Shown: one piece after another, positions 4,715 through 5,303 of the stretch
Layout: each line of letters opens with the position of its first letter
Position numbering within the stretch: position 1 is the first letter of the stretch
Assembly: GCA_044356835.1 (NCBI GenBank)
Contig: JBIKVK010000248.1
Span: 1 to 5,303, forward strand
DNA from: SYIM01 sp044356835
GTDB taxonomy: Bacteria; Pseudomonadota; Gammaproteobacteria; Burkholderiales; Burkholderiaceae_E
Reading direction: 5' to 3'
DNA length: 5,303 nucleotides
Position numbers and translations under genes: made by a program
The notes under the pieces: model-generated
The model's input: the letters and a program-made list of their open reading frames with translations, nothing else
Told to the model about the DNA's origin: nothing
Databases searched by the model: none

Positions 4715-5303
4715 ATGCCCGAATATCAAAATCTATTTACCCAGGTCCGCGTCGAGGCACCGAGCTATCCGGGGGTGCCCCTCGAGCGTGAGCGCGACAA
4801 TCGCGAGCGCCTTGGGTCCGGTCCGCACATTCAGCTCTTTGCCTGGCTGGGCAATGCCCAGATCGGTCCGGTCTACCTCGGCTTCACCGGGTTGGCTGCG
4901 CTGATCTTCTTCACGATGGGCTTTACGATCATCGGCTGGAACATGCTGGTTCAGGTGAACTACAGCCCGATCGAATTCATCCGGCAGTTGTTCTGGTTGT
5001 CCCTTGACCCACCGTCGCCCAAGTATGGATTGCGATTTCCCCCGATGAATGAGGGTGGATGGTGGCTGATGTCGGGCCTATTCATCACGATCTCGATCCT
5101 GATCTGGTGGGTTCGGATGTATCGACGGGCGCGGGCGCTGGGTATGGGTACGCATGTGGCCTGGGCCTTTGCGGCTGCGATTTGGCTGTATCTCGTCTTG
5201 GGTTTGATCCGCCCCGTGCTGATGGGGTCCTGGTCCGAGGCCGTGCCCTTTGGGATCTTCTCCCATCTGGACTGGACCACCGCGTTCTCACTCCGGTACG
5301 GCA
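4715..5303 (+). CDS. pufM: Photosynthetic reaction centre M subunit, N-terminal 196 residues (partial)
   Basis: The frame is open to the end of the window and covers about 60% of a typical M subunit. M pairs with L to form the reaction-centre core. Seen are MPEYQNLFTQV (residues 1-11), APSYPGVPL (15-23), GNAQIGPVYLG (46-56), the helix B region with NEGGWWLMSG (112-121), LGMGTHVAWAFAAAIW (142-157), IRPVLMGSWSEAVPFGIF (165-182) and the periplasmic SHLDWTTAF. H184 corresponds to the accessory bacteriochlorophyll ligand (H182 in Rhodobacter sphaeroides). The special-pair and iron histidines lie beyond the window. The 4-23 region and WTTAFSLRYG look like gammaproteobacterial M subunits from memory, rather than the alphaproteobacterial type. 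A pufC cytochrome gene often follows but cannot be judged here. Confidence 0.97.
   Translation, partial: MPEYQNLFTQVRVEAPSYPGVPLERERDNRERLGSGPHIQLFAWLGNAQIGPVYLGFTGLAALIFFTMGFTIIGWNMLVQVNYSPIEFIRQLFWLSLDPPSPKYGLRFPPMNEGGWWLMSGLFITISILIWWVRMYRRARALGMGTHVAWAFAAAIWLYLVLGLIRPVLMGSWSEAVPFGIFSHLDWTTAFSLRYG

Overview
The window is a piece of the photosynthesis gene cluster of a purple (bacteriochlorophyll-containing) proteobacterium. All recognised genes lie on the + strand in the order bchX (3' end only) - bchY - bchZ - [53-codon candidate ORF] - pufB - [74-codon small membrane protein] - pufA - pufL - pufM (5' two thirds, cut by the window end). This is the bchXYZ-puf superoperon layout. Codons favour G or C in third position and base composition looks uniform by eye. 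The N-terminus of PufM (MPEYQN, then APSYPGVPL) and its WTTAFSLRYG segment recall gammaproteobacterial PufM. The LH1 alpha and beta sequences, compared from memory, look closer to the Rubrivivax type. I would call it a phototrophic gamma- or betaproteobacterium and not go further.

Bases 1-3052 encode chlorophyllide a oxidoreductase (COR), which makes the bacteriochlorin ring. BchX is the ATP-dependent reductase; BchY and BchZ form the nitrogenase-like catalytic component. The four cysteines expected to hold the shared iron-sulfur cluster are all present: BchY C57, C82, C140 and BchZ C35. BchY and BchZ overlap by an ATGA.

Bases 3053-3202 form the bchZ-pufB junction, the place where pufQ sits in Rhodobacter. 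No PufQ is seen. There is a 53-codon ORF with a good ribosome-binding site that overlaps both bchZ and pufB. The same stretch contains two perfect inverted repeats.

Bases 3203-3791 encode the core antenna. LH1 beta (pufB) and alpha (pufA) are normally adjacent, but here an extra gene for a 74-residue single-span membrane protein, with its own strong ribosome-binding site, lies between them. Its membrane part can be aligned without gaps to the neighbouring beta chain, and both conserved beta histidines become glutamines at unchanged spacing. This is the most interesting feature of the window.

Bases 3792-3869 hold a strong GC-rich stem-loop followed by the pufL ribosome-binding site. It is in the position of the Rhodobacter pufA-pufL hairpin that stabilises antenna mRNA relative to reaction-centre mRNA. 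Bases 3870-5303 encode the reaction-centre L subunit, with all cofactor ligands intact, and the beginning of M.

Together, the window makes the last ring reduction on the way to bacteriochlorophyll a, then the antenna and reaction centre that bind it. There is no gene-free stretch longer than 300 bases and no mobile element, tRNA, rRNA or CRISPR array.
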